The translations under genes were made by a program, and so were the position numbers. Shown here one piece after another: positions 11,540 through 22,713 of a DNA stretch of 64,000 bases (the first letter of the stretch is position 1; every line of letters begins with the position of its first letter). The DNA comes from Semisulcospira habei (lineage: Eukaryota; Mollusca; Gastropoda; Semisulcospiridae), in contig BTPG01000004.1 in the NCBI GenBank assembly GCA_036245525.1, positions 230,176,153-230,240,152 of the forward strand, written 5' to 3'. The notes beneath the pieces were generated by a model. That model was given only the letters and a program-made list of their open reading frames with translations. It did not search any database and was not told the origin of the DNA.

Positions 11540-12315
11540 TGTGATGAATCTCTATGCTCGTGCATAGTGTTCACACAGTAGGGTACATATGGCACAGTAG
11601 TTGTTAACGGTTTGTTTGTGCCGATAGCCCGGGTGGCACGAGATCCACATGAAATCTTTAAGACATGGTTAACACGGGAGTTTTAGTGAGTTCTGTATAG
11701 TGAGTTCTAGGCGAAAGCTCAGTCTGGCAGAGCAGTAAATACATTAGTACGGGCGTTCTTGTTGGAGGAAACACATGTGTTTGTGATAACTAGCCCGTAT
11801 TCCAAGACTCTGAAACCTAGAATTCAGAGTGCTTGTCAAGAGTGGATCGACGGACGCCGAGATGTAAGTCACCAGGGACCAGCTCTTCACTCAGGGAGTG
11901 AGCGATCGGGACCGAGACACCCGAGTCACAGCGAGAACTCTGCTACAGTATGAGTAATGAGGATGTCCGCGATACAAGAGACAGGACGACTCGAGGAGCG
12001 TACAACGAAGGACTTGCATGCCTAGACGTGAGAAGGACCAACGTAACCAGGTGATAACATCAAACAGGTTGGATAGTGAGAAACTAATACCTAGCCTGGC
12101 CGTGATATTGTGTGTATGTGGTTGTGGTGTATATAGGTGTGATAGTTGTGAGCGTACTTCTTATATTGTTTATTTTGTATAAAAGTTACTTTAGAAAGGG
12201 AGCCCGTGTGTTGAGTTTTACCACATGAATGTGCCCGTCTGAGTCAGTGGCGGTGTATGCGTCTGTTGTGCGAGAGTCTGTGCGTACGACTGGGGGCAAG
12301 TCTGCGTGCGTTACA
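11540..12315 (+). repeat. 5' long terminal repeat
   Basis: 776 bp, TG...CA ends. It contains TTGTATAAAAG at about 12175, a plausible TATA box for element transcription. It is very similar to the 3' LTR, with small indels; for example, 14 extra bases at 15916-15930 in the 3' copy are absent here. Confidence 0.9.
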
Positions 12316-12334
12316 GTGGTGACCCTGATTTAGC
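12316..12334 (+). promoter_or_regulatory. Primer-binding site candidate
   Basis: Immediately after the LTR the sequence reads GTGGTGACCCTGATTTAGC. Starting at TGG, it could pair with the CCA end of a tRNA. Which tRNA is not resolved. Confidence 0.5.
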
Positions 12335-12834
12335 GGTAGGTTAGAGTAGCTGCGGGTGTTAGCGAGTAGCGATTTTAGAATAAGCTTTTATTGCTAGGTA
12401 CATGTTTGGTTGTTTGAGTTAGATTCCCCTCTCCGATTCTAGGGGGCAAGATCCGTTATTCCTGTAGTTTTCTGGATCTTACGAGGAGCTAGTTCTTGCT
12501 TCTTCCTTTTGTATAGGTAGTATTTTTTCCTTGCTCTTCTTTCTATCGTTCTTATTTTTTTTGTTCCATCTGAATGTCAAGTAGGCCACTTTTCTTCTGT
12601 GTAGATTGTTGTTATTTTTGCCATTGATTTGTATTTTTATGTTTTCAAATTTCCATAAGTTGTTGTAGTAAATATGGAGTCAGATCCGGTAGAGGGGTAC
12701 ATTAAACAAGGTGAGAGGTTAGGGCTTAAAGATGAGAAACTTTTTGAGTACTTTGAGAAATGTAAGGATAGGTAGGATAGGGCGAGAGAAAGAGAAGCTC
12801 AGAGGGAGAGAGAAGAGACAGAAAGAGTGCTTAA

Positions 12835-13221
12835 TTGATTGATTGTACATTGCTTAACGTCCCGACAGCAACAAGGCTTTCTCAGGACGTGCCTGCACTG
12901 CTTGTGACAAAAAAAAAAAAAACAACAGAACATTGAATGTATGTCGCCAGCTGGTCAAATACGTTAAATAAACCTAACACAAGGGGCTAAATAAAGCTAA
13001 GACCATTTAGCAACACACATCCAATATCAAGAGCTACAGGCAGTGCAGACAGTAGGGAGAGTTTTAAAAAGGCAAATACAGGTGAATGGACAAAGGGTAG
13101 ACAGAAACACATGCCCCAGAATAGAGAGAAAAACCCACCCTGTGGGGCTGACCAGGGTGACCCTGGGAACTAAAAAATACCTAACCCCACCCAAGTCCCC
13201 CCGGGCAGACCCGGGTGGGGT
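12835..13221 (-). mobile_element. TTGATTG-tailed retroposon, copy 1 (full length)
   Basis: 387 bp flanked by the target duplication AGAAAGAGTGCTTAA (12820-12834 and 13222-13236). In minus orientation it begins CCCCACCCGGGTCTGCC and ends ACGTTAAGCAATGTACAATC plus ATCA repeats. The 3' tail of tetranucleotide repeats, the long target duplication and a 5'-truncated sister copy indicate target-primed retroposition. No tRNA, 5S or 7SL head and no protein is apparent. Other copies are at 27044, 43101, 61770 and a partial at 46866. Confidence 0.85.
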
Positions 13222-13654
13222 AGAAAGAGTGCTTAAGAAGGAGGAGTTAGAAGCTCAGAGAGAGAGAGAGAAGAGAAAGAAAGAGTTTTAAAAGAGAAGG
13301 AGTTAGAGTTTCAGAGAGAGAAGGAAGAGAAGTCACTAGCGTTTCAGAGAGAGAAAGATGAGAAGTCTCTAGCGTTTCAGACAGAGAAAGACGAGAGGGA
13401 ACATGCGTTAAGGGAGAAGGAACAAGAGTATCAAAGGGAGGAAAAAGAGAGAGATAGGGAGGTGCAACTACAGTTAGCTCGAGATGCGGCGTCTAGAACA
13501 GCTCCAGGTAGTGATTCAGTAGGCCGGGGCATATGTAATTTCCCTAGTTTACCGATGTTTAAGGAGTCTGTTGACTCCATTGACGCTTTTTTGTGTCGCT
13601 TTGAGGCTCACGCGCAGGCGCTGAGTTGCCCTTCTGCCAACTGGCCCGTTTGAC

Positions 13655-13965
13655 CGTCGGGGGTTCTTTCTCCGGGTACTCCGGTTCTTCCACTCCCCCC
13701 CCCCCCCCATCCCCCCACACTTTGGTACCGGTCTCAGGCCACTTTATAAATTTCAAATACAAGCGATCAAAAATCTCTGTAACTTCAGTAGCTGACTGGC
13801 CCTTCGTTTGTCTTGTACTGTGTTTGTCTTAAATGGCGTAAATCCGTGTCTGTTTCGTGAGTGTGTGTGTTGGGTTTCAGGCGCGGCGCTTTGAGTCGAT
13901 TTCCCCAAAAATTGAGAAAAAGCGCCTATATAATAACGGTATTATTATTATTATTATTTTGCTTT
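13655..13965 (+). mobile_element. SINE-like insertion with (ATT)n tail
   Basis: The gag reading resumes only after this block, so it is an insertion. It contains GGGTACTCCGGTTC, a C-run, then CAGGCGCGGCGCTTTGAGTC and AAGCGCCTATATAATAAC followed by (ATT)n. The GCGCTTTGAG...AAGCGC-TATATAA-(ATT)n ending is a recurrent invertebrate SINE tail. Related tails are at 18720-18786 and, inverted, at 25895-25990. Exact ends are uncertain. Confidence 0.55.
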
Positions 13966-14585
13966 CGTCTGTGCTAGACGGTCAGGCCTTGAGTCTTTTC
14001 CATAGCTTGAACGTTTCGGGGAACGTAGATTACGAGACTTTGAAGGAGTGTCTCTTACAGAAGTTCCAGTGTAGTGCGGAGGGTTTCAGAGAATGTTTGA
14101 GAGCTAGTCGGCCAGAGACAGGGGAATCGTTTGTGTCGTTTGGCAAACGATTGTCCTATTTGCTCGTACATTGGGTCGAACTGTCCAAGATCGACCACAC
14201 GTACGAGGCATTATTCGATCTCGTATTGGCAGAACAGTTCTTTGGCAGCGTTTCCAAGGATCTAGCGGTATTCTTGAGGGAGCGTAACCTCAAGACTACG
14301 GACGAGTTAGTACAGAACGTGGAGGCTTTTCGGATGGCGCATCCGACAAAAACCTCGCGCGTAGGACCGAGTCACCGCCGGTCGGGTTGGTCACTGCTAA
14401 CACGACTGGGGGTTACCGGGGCGTCAATACCTTGCATGGGGCCCAACTGGTTAACGGTAGAGGTACTTTGCGTTTTCAACGCGGTAATAGAGGTAACTGC
14501 AGTGGCGGTCGCGATCCGTACGCACGAGGAGAAACATCTGGTCGTGGGTATGGTCGTGGTCGTATGGCGAATTCGGACACTTAAG

Positions 14586-15306
14586 TGTCATGGGTACGGG
14601 CATTTCAGTCGGAACTGTCCTTACAATAGTGCAGGCGCGCAGTATGTTGGTTATCAGGAGCACGGCCATCTTGCTCATCAGTGTCCTGGCGTCACTGGTC
14701 GGGGGGATGGGGCTGTGCAGCTCACTCACATGGCCAGTTTTGCAGTCCCAGTCGGGGAGGAACCACAGCTGGGCGCAGTGTGTTCAGCTGACGGAGGTGG
14801 TTGCCTACCGCTGGTGGACGGGGTTAACGGATGTGTCGCTTCTGTTCTCCGTGACTCAGGTACGACGACAGCAGGGGGTCAGACGTAGTCTAGTTAGGGA
14901 AGATCAGTACACAGGGGAGACGCAGAAAGTAGTTTCCTTTGGAGGTAAGATAGAAGTTTTCCCCTTGGCTCAGATAGAGGTTGACACGGAGTTTTTCTCG
15001 GGTGATCTGATTTCTTGTGTCATCGACGAGCCAGTAGTCGATTTAGTTCTCGGTAACATGAAGGGTGTGCAGCCAGTCATCAGTAGGGTTGGGGCGATGA
15101 AACGGAGAGCTCATGTTCCTCGCGGTTCAGTCGCATCAGGCGTGACGAGAGCTCGAAGTAAGCGTAGTTGGGAACAGAGGGAAAGTGTTATTTCTGTCCG
15201 GAATCAGGGGATCGGTCAGCGGGCTTGGCCCACCAGTCAGGTTGGTCTGAGGCAGCATAGTTCTGTTGCGGACAGAAATGCCGCTCAGCGCCCAATATGT
15301 AGGTAG
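14586..15306 (+). pseudogene. Zinc-knuckle and protease-like region of the LTR element, broken
   Basis: Two degenerate CCHC knuckles appear: CHGYGHFSRNC (14586) and YQEHGHLAHQC (14655), both lacking the first Cys of the pair. A retropepsin-like stretch follows, VNGCVASVLRDSG (about 14825-14860), where DSG stands for the catalytic DTG/DSG. After a frameshift near 14870 come SLVREDQYTGE and then DEPVVDLVLGN (15030). The frame ends at 15306 without any reverse transcriptase, so pol is deleted. Confidence 0.7.
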
Positions 15307-15560
15307 GTCGGAGATTGGAGTCTCGCGATTGTGTGGATTGGGTGGACAGTCGTTGGAACGTTTTCATTTCTGGAGGTATTAGCACGTTAGTTCTGTTTTG
15401 TGTTTGCTGTGCGATCCGAGGGTGTGTGTTGAGGCTTAAGGCTGTTCTATTTTTGCTTTTTTGTATTCTAGATAGTCAAAGTTAGTCCCTTCTTGGTTTG
15501 TGATAGTATTGCGTCGAGTAGTCTTAAAAAGAAACTCGGTCGGGTTTTTTTTTCTCCCCA
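15307..15560. other. Untranslated interior of the LTR element
   Basis: No recognisable coding sequence between the end of the protease-like frame and the polypurine tract. Confidence 0.6.
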
Positions 15561-15573
15561 AGGAAGGGGAAAT
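15561..15573 (+). promoter_or_regulatory. Polypurine tract
   Basis: AAGGAAGGGGAAA-T directly precedes the 3' LTR, the expected plus-strand primer position. Confidence 0.8.
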
Positions 15574-16363
15574 TGTGATGAATCTCTATGCTCGTGCATA
15601 GTGTTCACACAGTAGGGTATATATGGTACAGTAGTTGTTAACGGTTTGTTTGTGCCGATAGCCCGGGTGGCACGAGATCCACATGAAATCTTTAAGACAT
15701 GGTTAAAACGGGAGCTTTAGTGAGTTCTGTTATAGTGAGTTCTAGGCGAAAGCTCAGTCTGGCAGAGCAGTAAATACATTAGTACGGGCGTTCTTGTTGG
15801 AGGAAACACATGTGTTTGAGATACCTAGCCCATATTCCAAGACTCTGAAACCTAGAATTCAGAGTGCTTGTCAAGAGTGGAGCGACGGACGCCGAGACGT
15901 CAGTCACCAGGGACCTAATGTGAGGTCATCTCTCCGGCTCTTCACTCAGGGAGTGAGCGATCGGGACCGAGACACCCGAGTCACAGCGAGAACTGCGCTA
16001 TGGTATGAGTAACGAGGACGTCCGTGATACAAGAGACAGGACGACTCGAGGAGCGTACAATGAAGGACTTGCACGCCTAGACGTGAGAAGGACTAACGTA
16101 ACCAGGCGATAACATCAAACAGGTTGGATAGTGAGAAACTAATACCTAGCCTGGCCGTGATATTGTGTGTATGTGGTAGTGGTGTATATAGGTGTGATAG
16201 TTGTGAGCGTTCTTCTTATATTGTTTATTTTGTATAAAAGTTACTTTAGAAAGGGAGCCTGTGTGTTTTGAGTTTTACCGCATGAATGCGCCCAGTGGCG
16301 GTGTATGCGTCTGTTGTGCGAGAGTCTGTGCGTACGACTGGGGGCAAGTCTGCGTGCGTTACA
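15574..16363 (+). repeat. 3' long terminal repeat
   Basis: 790 bp matching the 5' LTR, beginning TGTGATGAATC and ending GCGTTACA, followed by the second GTGAT target copy. Confidence 0.9.
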
Positions 16364-16368
16364 GTGAT

Positions 16369-16925
16369 TTTGGACCTATTTCTTGCTCTTGTGACCCTTT
16401 CCGAGGGATCGTTCAAATTAGTGTGCGTATAAAGGTCTTACCGTCAGGAATCTTTTTACCTAGTTTGGGTTTGAAGTTGTGAATAGTATTTGAGAAAAAA
16501 TAAATTATGTCCAAAACTAGCTATTTTTTATACATTTTCTGATCCGCTGTGACCTTGACCTTTGTGAGAGGTCACTGAAATTGGTATGTTTAGAAAGGTC
16601 TTGCCACAAAGTATCCTTGGGCCAAGTTGGAAGACTGTAGCTTGAATATCCTCCGAGAAAATGCCAACGTTAAAGTTTACCATGAACGACGGTGGATGGG
16701 TGCCGGACGGAGGACTACTGGCCCAGAACATACTCACTTTTGCTTCACACATGAGCCAAAACAGGAGTCTAAAACTGATTGCTTCCTGGTAGTGGCAACG
16801 CAAATCACACCAAAGTTACACCAAAATTACACTGTCCTGCAACGACACAGAAATGATAAGGTAATGGTGTAGAAATGGTTATATTGCAACCGCACTGGGA
16901 CCAGATTGGGGCTGTTTTGCGAACA
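16369..16925. repeat. Degenerate 165-bp tandem repeat, right part, and flank
   Basis: Sequence after the LTR element resumes the GACCTATTTC, GTGACCC, AAAGGTCTTACC and GAAGTTGTGAATAGTATTTG blocks of 10900-11534, decaying beyond about 16640. The remainder is unassigned. Confidence 0.65.
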
Positions 16926-17540
16926 CGCCAAGTTTTAGTTGTACATACCTACCACACCCTTTCACCCACCTACCCCTATCTGTTTTTTGACACATTTATC
17001 AACCTCCTGTGACAAATGTAGGTTGTCTGTCTGTTTGTCCATCTCTCTCTCACTCATACACGCACTCAAAAATGCACACACACCCACACAAGTACACACA
17101 TGCCCCCTCCCTCTCTCTCTTTCGTTTTTCTCTGGATGTCTTCTTTGTCTGTATGTATGACTCTCTCTCTCTGTCTCTGTCTCGCCTGTCTCTGTCTTCT
17201 CTGTTTCTGTCTGTCTTTCTCTCTATCATTTCTCTCTGTCTGTCTGCGTCTCATCTCTCTCTATTTCTCTTCTCTGCCCCCCCCCCACACTCTCTCTCCC
17301 TCTGTTGGTCTGTCTTTGTCACTTTCAGTCTGTCTGACTATACCTCTCTGAAAGAAAGGCATGGGGATGGGTAGAGAGATAAAGAGGGAGAGAGAATGAG
17401 TAGAGAGAGAGAGTCTCTTTCTCTCTCTCTCCGTCCCTGTCTCTCTCTCTCTCTCACTCTATTTCGTCTGTCACTATCTCTCTTGGCAGTCTGTCAGTCT
17501 CTGTATGTGTCTGTCTGTCTCTTTCTGAAAGAAAACAAGA
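16926..17540. repeat. CT-rich low-complexity tract
   Basis: Dominated by CTCTCT, CTGTCT and CACACA runs on the plus strand with a short purine patch at 17360-17410. Frames here are low-complexity Leu/Ser/Cys strings and are not genes. Confidence 0.9.
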
Positions 17541-18122
17541 TGGGATGAACCATAACCCTCTAAGTCTAATTCCATATGCGAGCTGTCCTCGCTGTCAAGG
17601 ATCTCTACCTTTCATCTTTGACCTGATCCTGATGTTGAAAAATCTCCTATTGAAAAAGCTTCGCAGATCTGACAATGCGTCAGCGAGCTCTATAATGGCT
17701 CAGTGCATGCACGTCATTGGTTTGTCTAACATCGTTTGTCATAACGTATTTTTTTGTTTTTATGTAATTTTTGTATTTTACGTGATGTAAATTTCAGTTT
17801 TGCTTCAAAACTTGAAAAAATGGTGACAAAACTAGAATTTCACGGTACGTGTTGTTCCGTAACTCATCTGTCTTATACGTCCGCAGTATGAGGCAGCAGA
17901 CATGTCATGTTTGATACACCAGCACAAAAATGGCAACAAGAGGTTGAAAGCTGTACTGTGCTCTTCGTGGTATTTCAGTAACTCGGTGTCCCGGACTGGT
18001 GCCAAGAGATTGTGGCTTGGCGTCTGATCCTAGGTAGTGGTTTTGGTGTTACTAGTTTGACAAAAGAAAACCTTTAGTGTGTCATTGCCGCGTATGTCAC
18101 TTCATGTGACCCTGTTGTTTTG
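17541..18122. other. Intronic sequence, nothing recognised
   Basis: No supported gene, repeat or structure. Confidence 0.5.
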
Positions 18123-18528
18123 GATGTGTGCAGGGTGGATGTGCACAGTACTATAGTATACACACTAATGCATTACAATTGATGTGTGCAGGGTGGATGT
18201 GCACAGTACTATAGTATACACACTAATGCATTACAATTGATGTGTGCAGGGTGGATGTGCACAGTACTATAGTATACACACTAATGCATTACAATTGATG
18301 TGTGCAGGGTGGATGTGCACAGTACTATAGTAGACACACTAATGCATTACAATTGATGTGTGCGGGGTGGATGTGCACAGTACTATAGTAGACACACTAA
18401 TGCATTACAATTGATGTGTGCAGGGTGGATGTGCACAGTACTATAGTAGACACACTAATGCATTACAATTCATGTGTGCAGGGTGGATGTGCACAGTACT
18501 ATAGTAGACACACTAATGCATTACAATT
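18123..18528. repeat. 58-bp minisatellite, 7 copies
   Basis: Unit begins GATGTGTGCAGGGTGGATGT and ends CTAATGCATTACAATT. Copies are nearly identical; a T-to-G change (ATACAC to GACACAC) divides the first three from the last four copies. Confidence 0.95.
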
Positions 18529-19140
18529 TCATCAGTCTACATGTATGTTCTTGGGACATGTGACATACTTGTGCATGTGTACGCTTGCATGTACATGTAC
18601 TCATGCCTACATTATAGTGTCTACATGTGGGTGCATGCACATGTGTGTACGTGTACCAGGTACTTATGTAATGTCTATTATTGGGGCATGTGTGCATGTT
18701 CCTGGGTCATGTGACCTGCTTTCTTCAGCGCTTAGAGCTACTTTTAGAATAAGCGCTTAACAAATCTTTTCTATTATTATTATTATGTGTGCTTGCATGC
18801 ATGTGCATGTACCCGTACACACATATATGTGGGTGCATGTACATGTGTGTATGGCTGTATGTGTGCAGGTGCAAATATACCATGTGTGTATTTGATGTAC
18901 ATTGTTTGGGAATTACTTTTAAAATTACATGTCTGTATACATGTGTGTGAGGATGTATGCATTTGTCTGTGTACACTGTCTAGGAATTACTCCTAACATT
19001 CTATGTCTGTATACATGTGTGTATTTGTCTATGTACATACTACCAGGTACTTATGTACTGTGTTTATTATTGAGGTAGGTGTGTATGTACCTGTATGCAT
19101 GCACATGTGTGTGTGTGTGTATGTTTGTGTGTAGATGCAT
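18529..19140. other. TG/CA-rich sequence with a SINE-like tail
   Basis: A degenerate TGTGCATGTAC-rich region. Bases 18720-18786 read TTCAGCGCTTAGAGCTAC...AAGCGCTTAACAA then (ATT)n, resembling the SINE tail at 13880-13965. No coding sequence. Confidence 0.5.
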
Positions 19141-19144
19141 GTGT

Positions 19145-20040
19145 GCAGCGCATCACATCTTGCTTCGCAGACGCTGCCCAGCTCTTTGGACTCAAGGTCA
19201 GTCTGAAAAAGACAGAGGTCCTCTATCAGCCAGCACCCAAGGAAGAGCATCGCCCTCCCCACATCACCATCGGCGAGTCTGAATTGAAGTCAGTGCACCA
19301 GTTTACCTACCTTGGCTGCATCATCACGTCAGACACCAAGCTGACCAAGGAGCTAGACAACAGGCTGGCAAAAGCGAACAGGGCTTTCGGGCGACTATTC
19401 AAGCGGGTGTGGCAAAGTCAACAGCTGAAAAAAGGCAGCAAGATCAGCGTGTACAGAGGTGTTGTCCTCACCACCCTGCTGTATGGTTCTGAGTCCTGGC
19501 CCCTCTACTGCAGCCAACTACGACTCCTCGAATGCTTCCACCAGCGCTGCCTGCGTACCATCCTTGGCATTCACTGGAGTGACTATGTCACCAACGTCGA
19601 TGTCCTTGAACAGGCAGAAACTGTGAGCACCAAGGCTTTGCTGCTGCGGACACAGTTCCGCTGGGCGGGGCACATCTCCAGGATGGAGGATCATTGCCTA
19701 CCCAAGATCACCCTGTTTCGGCGAGCTCGCCACTGGACACCGAGACAGAGGGGCAACAAAGAAGAGATACAAAGACTGTCTCAAGAAGTCACTTAGTGCC
19801 TGCCAAATTGACCACCACCAGTGGTCTTCGCTTGCTGCAGACCGCGACACCTGGTGCGTCACCATTTACAAGGCAGCCATCTCCTTTGAGGACTCTTGCA
19901 GAGCTCACCTTAAGGACAAGCAACTCAGGAGAAAAAACAGAGATGCCGCAACTCAGAACCCCTGCCAGACCTCCCCCTGCAGCCACTGCGGTCGAACCTG
20001 CCTGTCCTGAATTGGCCTCCGCAGCAACGAGCATGCCTGC
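19145..20040 (+). pseudogene. LINE reverse transcriptase C-terminal fragment with terminal zinc finger
   Basis: Frame 19150-19796 encodes the end of an RT: ADAAQLFGLKVSLKKTEV, HQFTYLGCIITSD, LLYGSESWPLY, FHQRCLRTILGIHWSD and RWAGHISRMED. A frameshift near 19730 moves the sequence to another frame (KDCLKKSLSACQIDHHQWSS...DRDTW), ending in a Cys/His motif CSHCGRTCLS-IGLRSNEHAC that carries a stop. This wording and the terminal CCHH motif differ from the RTE-like copies at 3.7 and 60.1 kb, so it is a separate LINE lineage. The catalytic core is missing (5' truncation). Confidence 0.85.
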
Positions 20041-20164
20041 AGACGTCGTGAGTAACCCCTATAGAATCTTCCTTCGTGAAGTCAAGCCAAGAGAGAGAGG
20101 CATGTATGTATATATGTATGTGTGTTCTTGGTGCAGGTGACACATGTGCCTGCATGCATGTGCA
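20041..20164. other. Junction between LINE fragment and minisatellite
   Basis: Possible 3' untranslated end of the LINE grading into TGTATGTA-rich sequence. Confidence 0.35.
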
Positions 20165-20785
20165 TGTACTCATTCACACATGTACATGTACTCATTCACA
20201 CATGTACGTGTACTCATTCACACATGTACGTGTACTCATTCACACATGTATGTGTACTCATTCACACATGTACATGTACTCATTCACACATGTACGTGAA
20301 CTCATTCACACATGTATGCATACTCATTCACACATGTACGTGTACTCATTCACACATGTACGTGTACTCATTCACACATGTACGTGTACTCATTCACACA
20401 TGTACATGTACTCATTCACACATGTACGTGTACTCATTCACACATGTATGCATACTCATTCACACATGTACGTGTACTCATTCACACATGTACGTGTACT
20501 CATTCACACATGTACATGTACTCATTCACACATGTACATCTACTCATTCACACATGTATGCATACTCATTCACACATGTACATGTACTCATTCACACATG
20601 TACGTGTACTCATTCACACATGTATGCATACTCATTCACACATGTACGTGTACTCATTCACACATGTATGCATACTCATTCACACATGTACGTGTACTCA
20701 TTCACACATGTACGTGTACTCATTCACACATGTATGCATACTCATTCACATATGTACGTGTACTCATTCACACATGTACGTGTGT
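20165..20785. repeat. 22-bp minisatellite, about 28 copies
   Basis: Unit TGTACTCATTCACACATGTA plus CG, with CATACTCATT, GTGAACTCATT and ACATGTAC variants. All frames on the plus strand are open, an effect of the 22-bp period; the peptides are not genes. Confidence 0.95.
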
Positions 20786-21123
20786 GTGGGTGTGTGTGTA
20801 CATGTGTGTTGGTGCATGTGTGTGCAAATTCACCTTACATGCATTTGATGTACATTGCTGGGTTCTATTTTTAGAATTAAATGCCTGAATACGTGTGTGT
20901 GGATGGTAGCATGTGTCCATGTACATACTACCAGGTACTTGGGTAGCGTGGTTACAATCAGGGCAGGTGTGTATGTACCTGCATGCATGAATGTGTGCGT
21001 GTATGCATGTCTGTAGGTACATGTGTCCCGGGTAGATGCATAGGGTGTCTATTTTTAAAATAAGTATACAGATGTGTGTGTACATGTGCTTGTGTTTGTG
21101 CATGATATATGTCACTAACCGTA
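20786..21123. other. TG-rich intronic sequence
   Basis: Degenerate TGTGTGCATG sequence with a short relic of the 85-bp minisatellite at about 20957. No gene. Confidence 0.5.
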
Positions 21124-21613
21124 TTAACCCTTATCATTCGGAATACACCAGTGTGTGAAATAAGTTTGACTAAAATAGTTCAAGGGTAGTGCCAGAATAG
21201 CTTGGCGCCTCTAGGGCCAAGCTATTCTGGCACCACCCTTGAACTAAAGCCATTGTCTATATCCTTATTTGTAAGTACTAAAAGGTAGCTTGCATATGGC
21301 AGTGGACAAATTTGAAGCTTTTAGCCTCAGTTTGATAGGGGTTAACATTACTCTGCAGGGTTCACCAGCATGATATGTCACTAAGCGTATTAACCCATAT
21401 CATACTGAGGCTAAAAGCTTCAAATCTGTACACTACCATGTGCAAGCTACATTATAGTACTTATAGATAAGGATATAGACCCATGGCTTTAGTTCAAGGG
21501 TGGTGCCAGAATAGCTTGGCGCCTAGAGGCGCCAAGCTATTCTGGCACTACCCTTGAACTATTTTTGACAAACTTATTTCATGCACTGGTGTATTCTGAA
21601 AGATAAGGGTTAA
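21124..21613. mobile_element. Nested foldback element with two family-B hairpins
   Basis: Outer inverted arms (about 21124-21358 and 21382-21613) begin and end with TTAACCCTTATC...AAGGGTTAA. Inside each arm is a complete short hairpin, GTTCAAGGGT-GCCAGAATAGCTTGGCGCC and complement (21177-21246 and 21490-21561). The whole is a palindrome of palindromes, about 490 bp, with TTAA at both ends. No protein. Confidence 0.8.
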
Positions 21614-22224
21614 CATTACAGTGCAGGGTTCACCAACACAGGAATGTGTGCTGTTTCTGTTACACTAAAACTTTCTACTTTTGCTTTACACTATTACAGG
21701 ACAACGGGGAGCTGTATCAGTGTATGGGCCACACCTATGTCATTGTATAGCGTAAATATAGAACTGATTTGTAAATATATTTGATGATACAAGGGCGACA
21801 CTTGCTAAATTTAAATAGGGTAACACTTGGAAGCTGTCTGCTGAGTAGCAGACGATCCAAGTGAGGAGGCCCCCCTCTAGGGGGCAATAAAAAACTAACC
21901 AATCAGGAAACTACTGTGTCAGTACGATTATGGTATTAAGGGTGCTCAGTGGAACTGCGCTCATTACCGCCTTTGTCTCTGACAACTAGAAGCATAACAG
22001 ATCGACGGCAGCGAATTGTCCGACTTTCTTCCCGCCCCTAACCCCATACTACCTCTGTCCTATTTTTTTTTTACAGGTATCGTTTTTTGCTGTCCTAGTG
22101 TACACACCATCTTTCAACGGTATTACACTTTTCATTCAGACCGAATTCACACCAAAGTTTGCGACCCCTGGAGGACATTTACACCATAAATTATGCTACT
22201 AGGGATACATACATACTTTAAACG
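21614..22224. other. Intronic sequence with a possible acceptor-bounded frame
   Basis: A good acceptor (TTTGCTTTACACTATTACAG) ends at 21699, followed by 16 codons and a stop at 21748-21750. Nothing else supports a plus-strand gene here, so I do not call an exon. Confidence 0.3.
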
Positions 22225-22625
22225 ATTATAATGAATGTTAGGAGAGCCTGAGCAGGGTAGACACCGTGTCTAGTGAAGGGCTGGGACCCTAGGGAACTTA
22301 ATCCTTGTCATTCTTATACACTAATGCTTGAACTGTTAGGAGAGCCTGAGCACGGTAGGCACCCTGTCTAGTGAAGGGCTGGGACCCTAGGGAACTTAAT
22401 CCTTGTCATTCTTATACACTAATGCTTGAACTGTTAAGAGAGCCTGAGCAGGGTAGGCACCCTGTCTAGTGAAGGGCTGGGACCCTAGGGAACTTAATCC
22501 TTGTCATTCTTATACACTAATGCTTGAAGTGTTAGGAGAGCTTGAGCAGGGTAGGCACCGTGTCTAGTGAAGGGCTGGGACCCTAGAGAACCTAACCCTC
22601 ATCATTTTTATACACTAATGCTTGC
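22225..22625. repeat. 98-bp tandem repeat, 4 copies
   Basis: Unit runs from GTTAGGAGAGCCTGAGCAGG to TACACTAATGCTTGAACT. Copies are 95% or more alike by eye. Confidence 0.95.
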
Positions 22626-22713
22626 TACCATATTCTTGCTATATGCAAGTCTCATAAAGAAAGTGTTTGTATAAAGAGATTGGCTGTAGACATAAGTGTG
22701 TACGTACTATTAC
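22626..22713 (-). other. Partial duplicate of the exon end and intron start
   Basis: Bases 22627-22665 (ACCATATTCTTGCTATATGC and AAGTCTCATAAAG) repeat the last bases of the adjacent exon and its donor (22711-22740) in decayed form, indicating a small local duplication. Confidence 0.5.

Larger units (their letters stand above)
12674..14580 (+). pseudogene. gag-like gene of the LTR element, broken
   Basis: An ATG at 12674 opens MESDPVEGYIKQGERLGLKD, which reaches a stop at 12773. A purine-rich, Glu/Arg-rich coiled-coil-like stretch follows (12780-13480). The capsid-like region resumes at PMFKESVDSIDAFLCRFEAH (13550) and continues after an inserted repeat as LDGQALSLFHSLNVSG (13975) to EAFRMAHPTK (14350). 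Several stops and shifts, plus two retroposon insertions (12835-13221 and about 13655-13965), make it non-functional. Product: structural nucleocapsid precursor of the element. Confidence 0.75.
11540..16363 (+). mobile_element. Non-autonomous Ty3/Gypsy-type LTR retrotransposon
   Basis: Two LTRs (11540-12315 and 15574-16363) in direct orientation begin TGTGATGAATCTC and end GCGTTACA. A perfect 5-bp target duplication, GTGAT, flanks the element at 11535-11539 and 16364-16368. A TGG-initiated primer-binding region follows the 5' LTR, and a polypurine tract precedes the 3' LTR. The interior holds only decayed gag and a protease-like region; there is no reverse transcriptase, RNase H or integrase. 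The protease block VLRDSG...LVRE and 5-bp duplication favour Ty3/Gypsy. Two other retroposons are nested inside gag. The element interrupts the 165-bp tandem repeat and sits in the inferred intron of zinc-finger gene 1, in the opposite orientation. Confidence 0.9.

Noticed and set aside
17009..17374. Ser/Leu-rich frames that look like membrane segments
   Set aside because: CT-rich simple sequence on either strand.
20076..20888. Three overlapping 178-270 residue plus-strand frames
   Set aside because: 22-bp minisatellite open in all frames.
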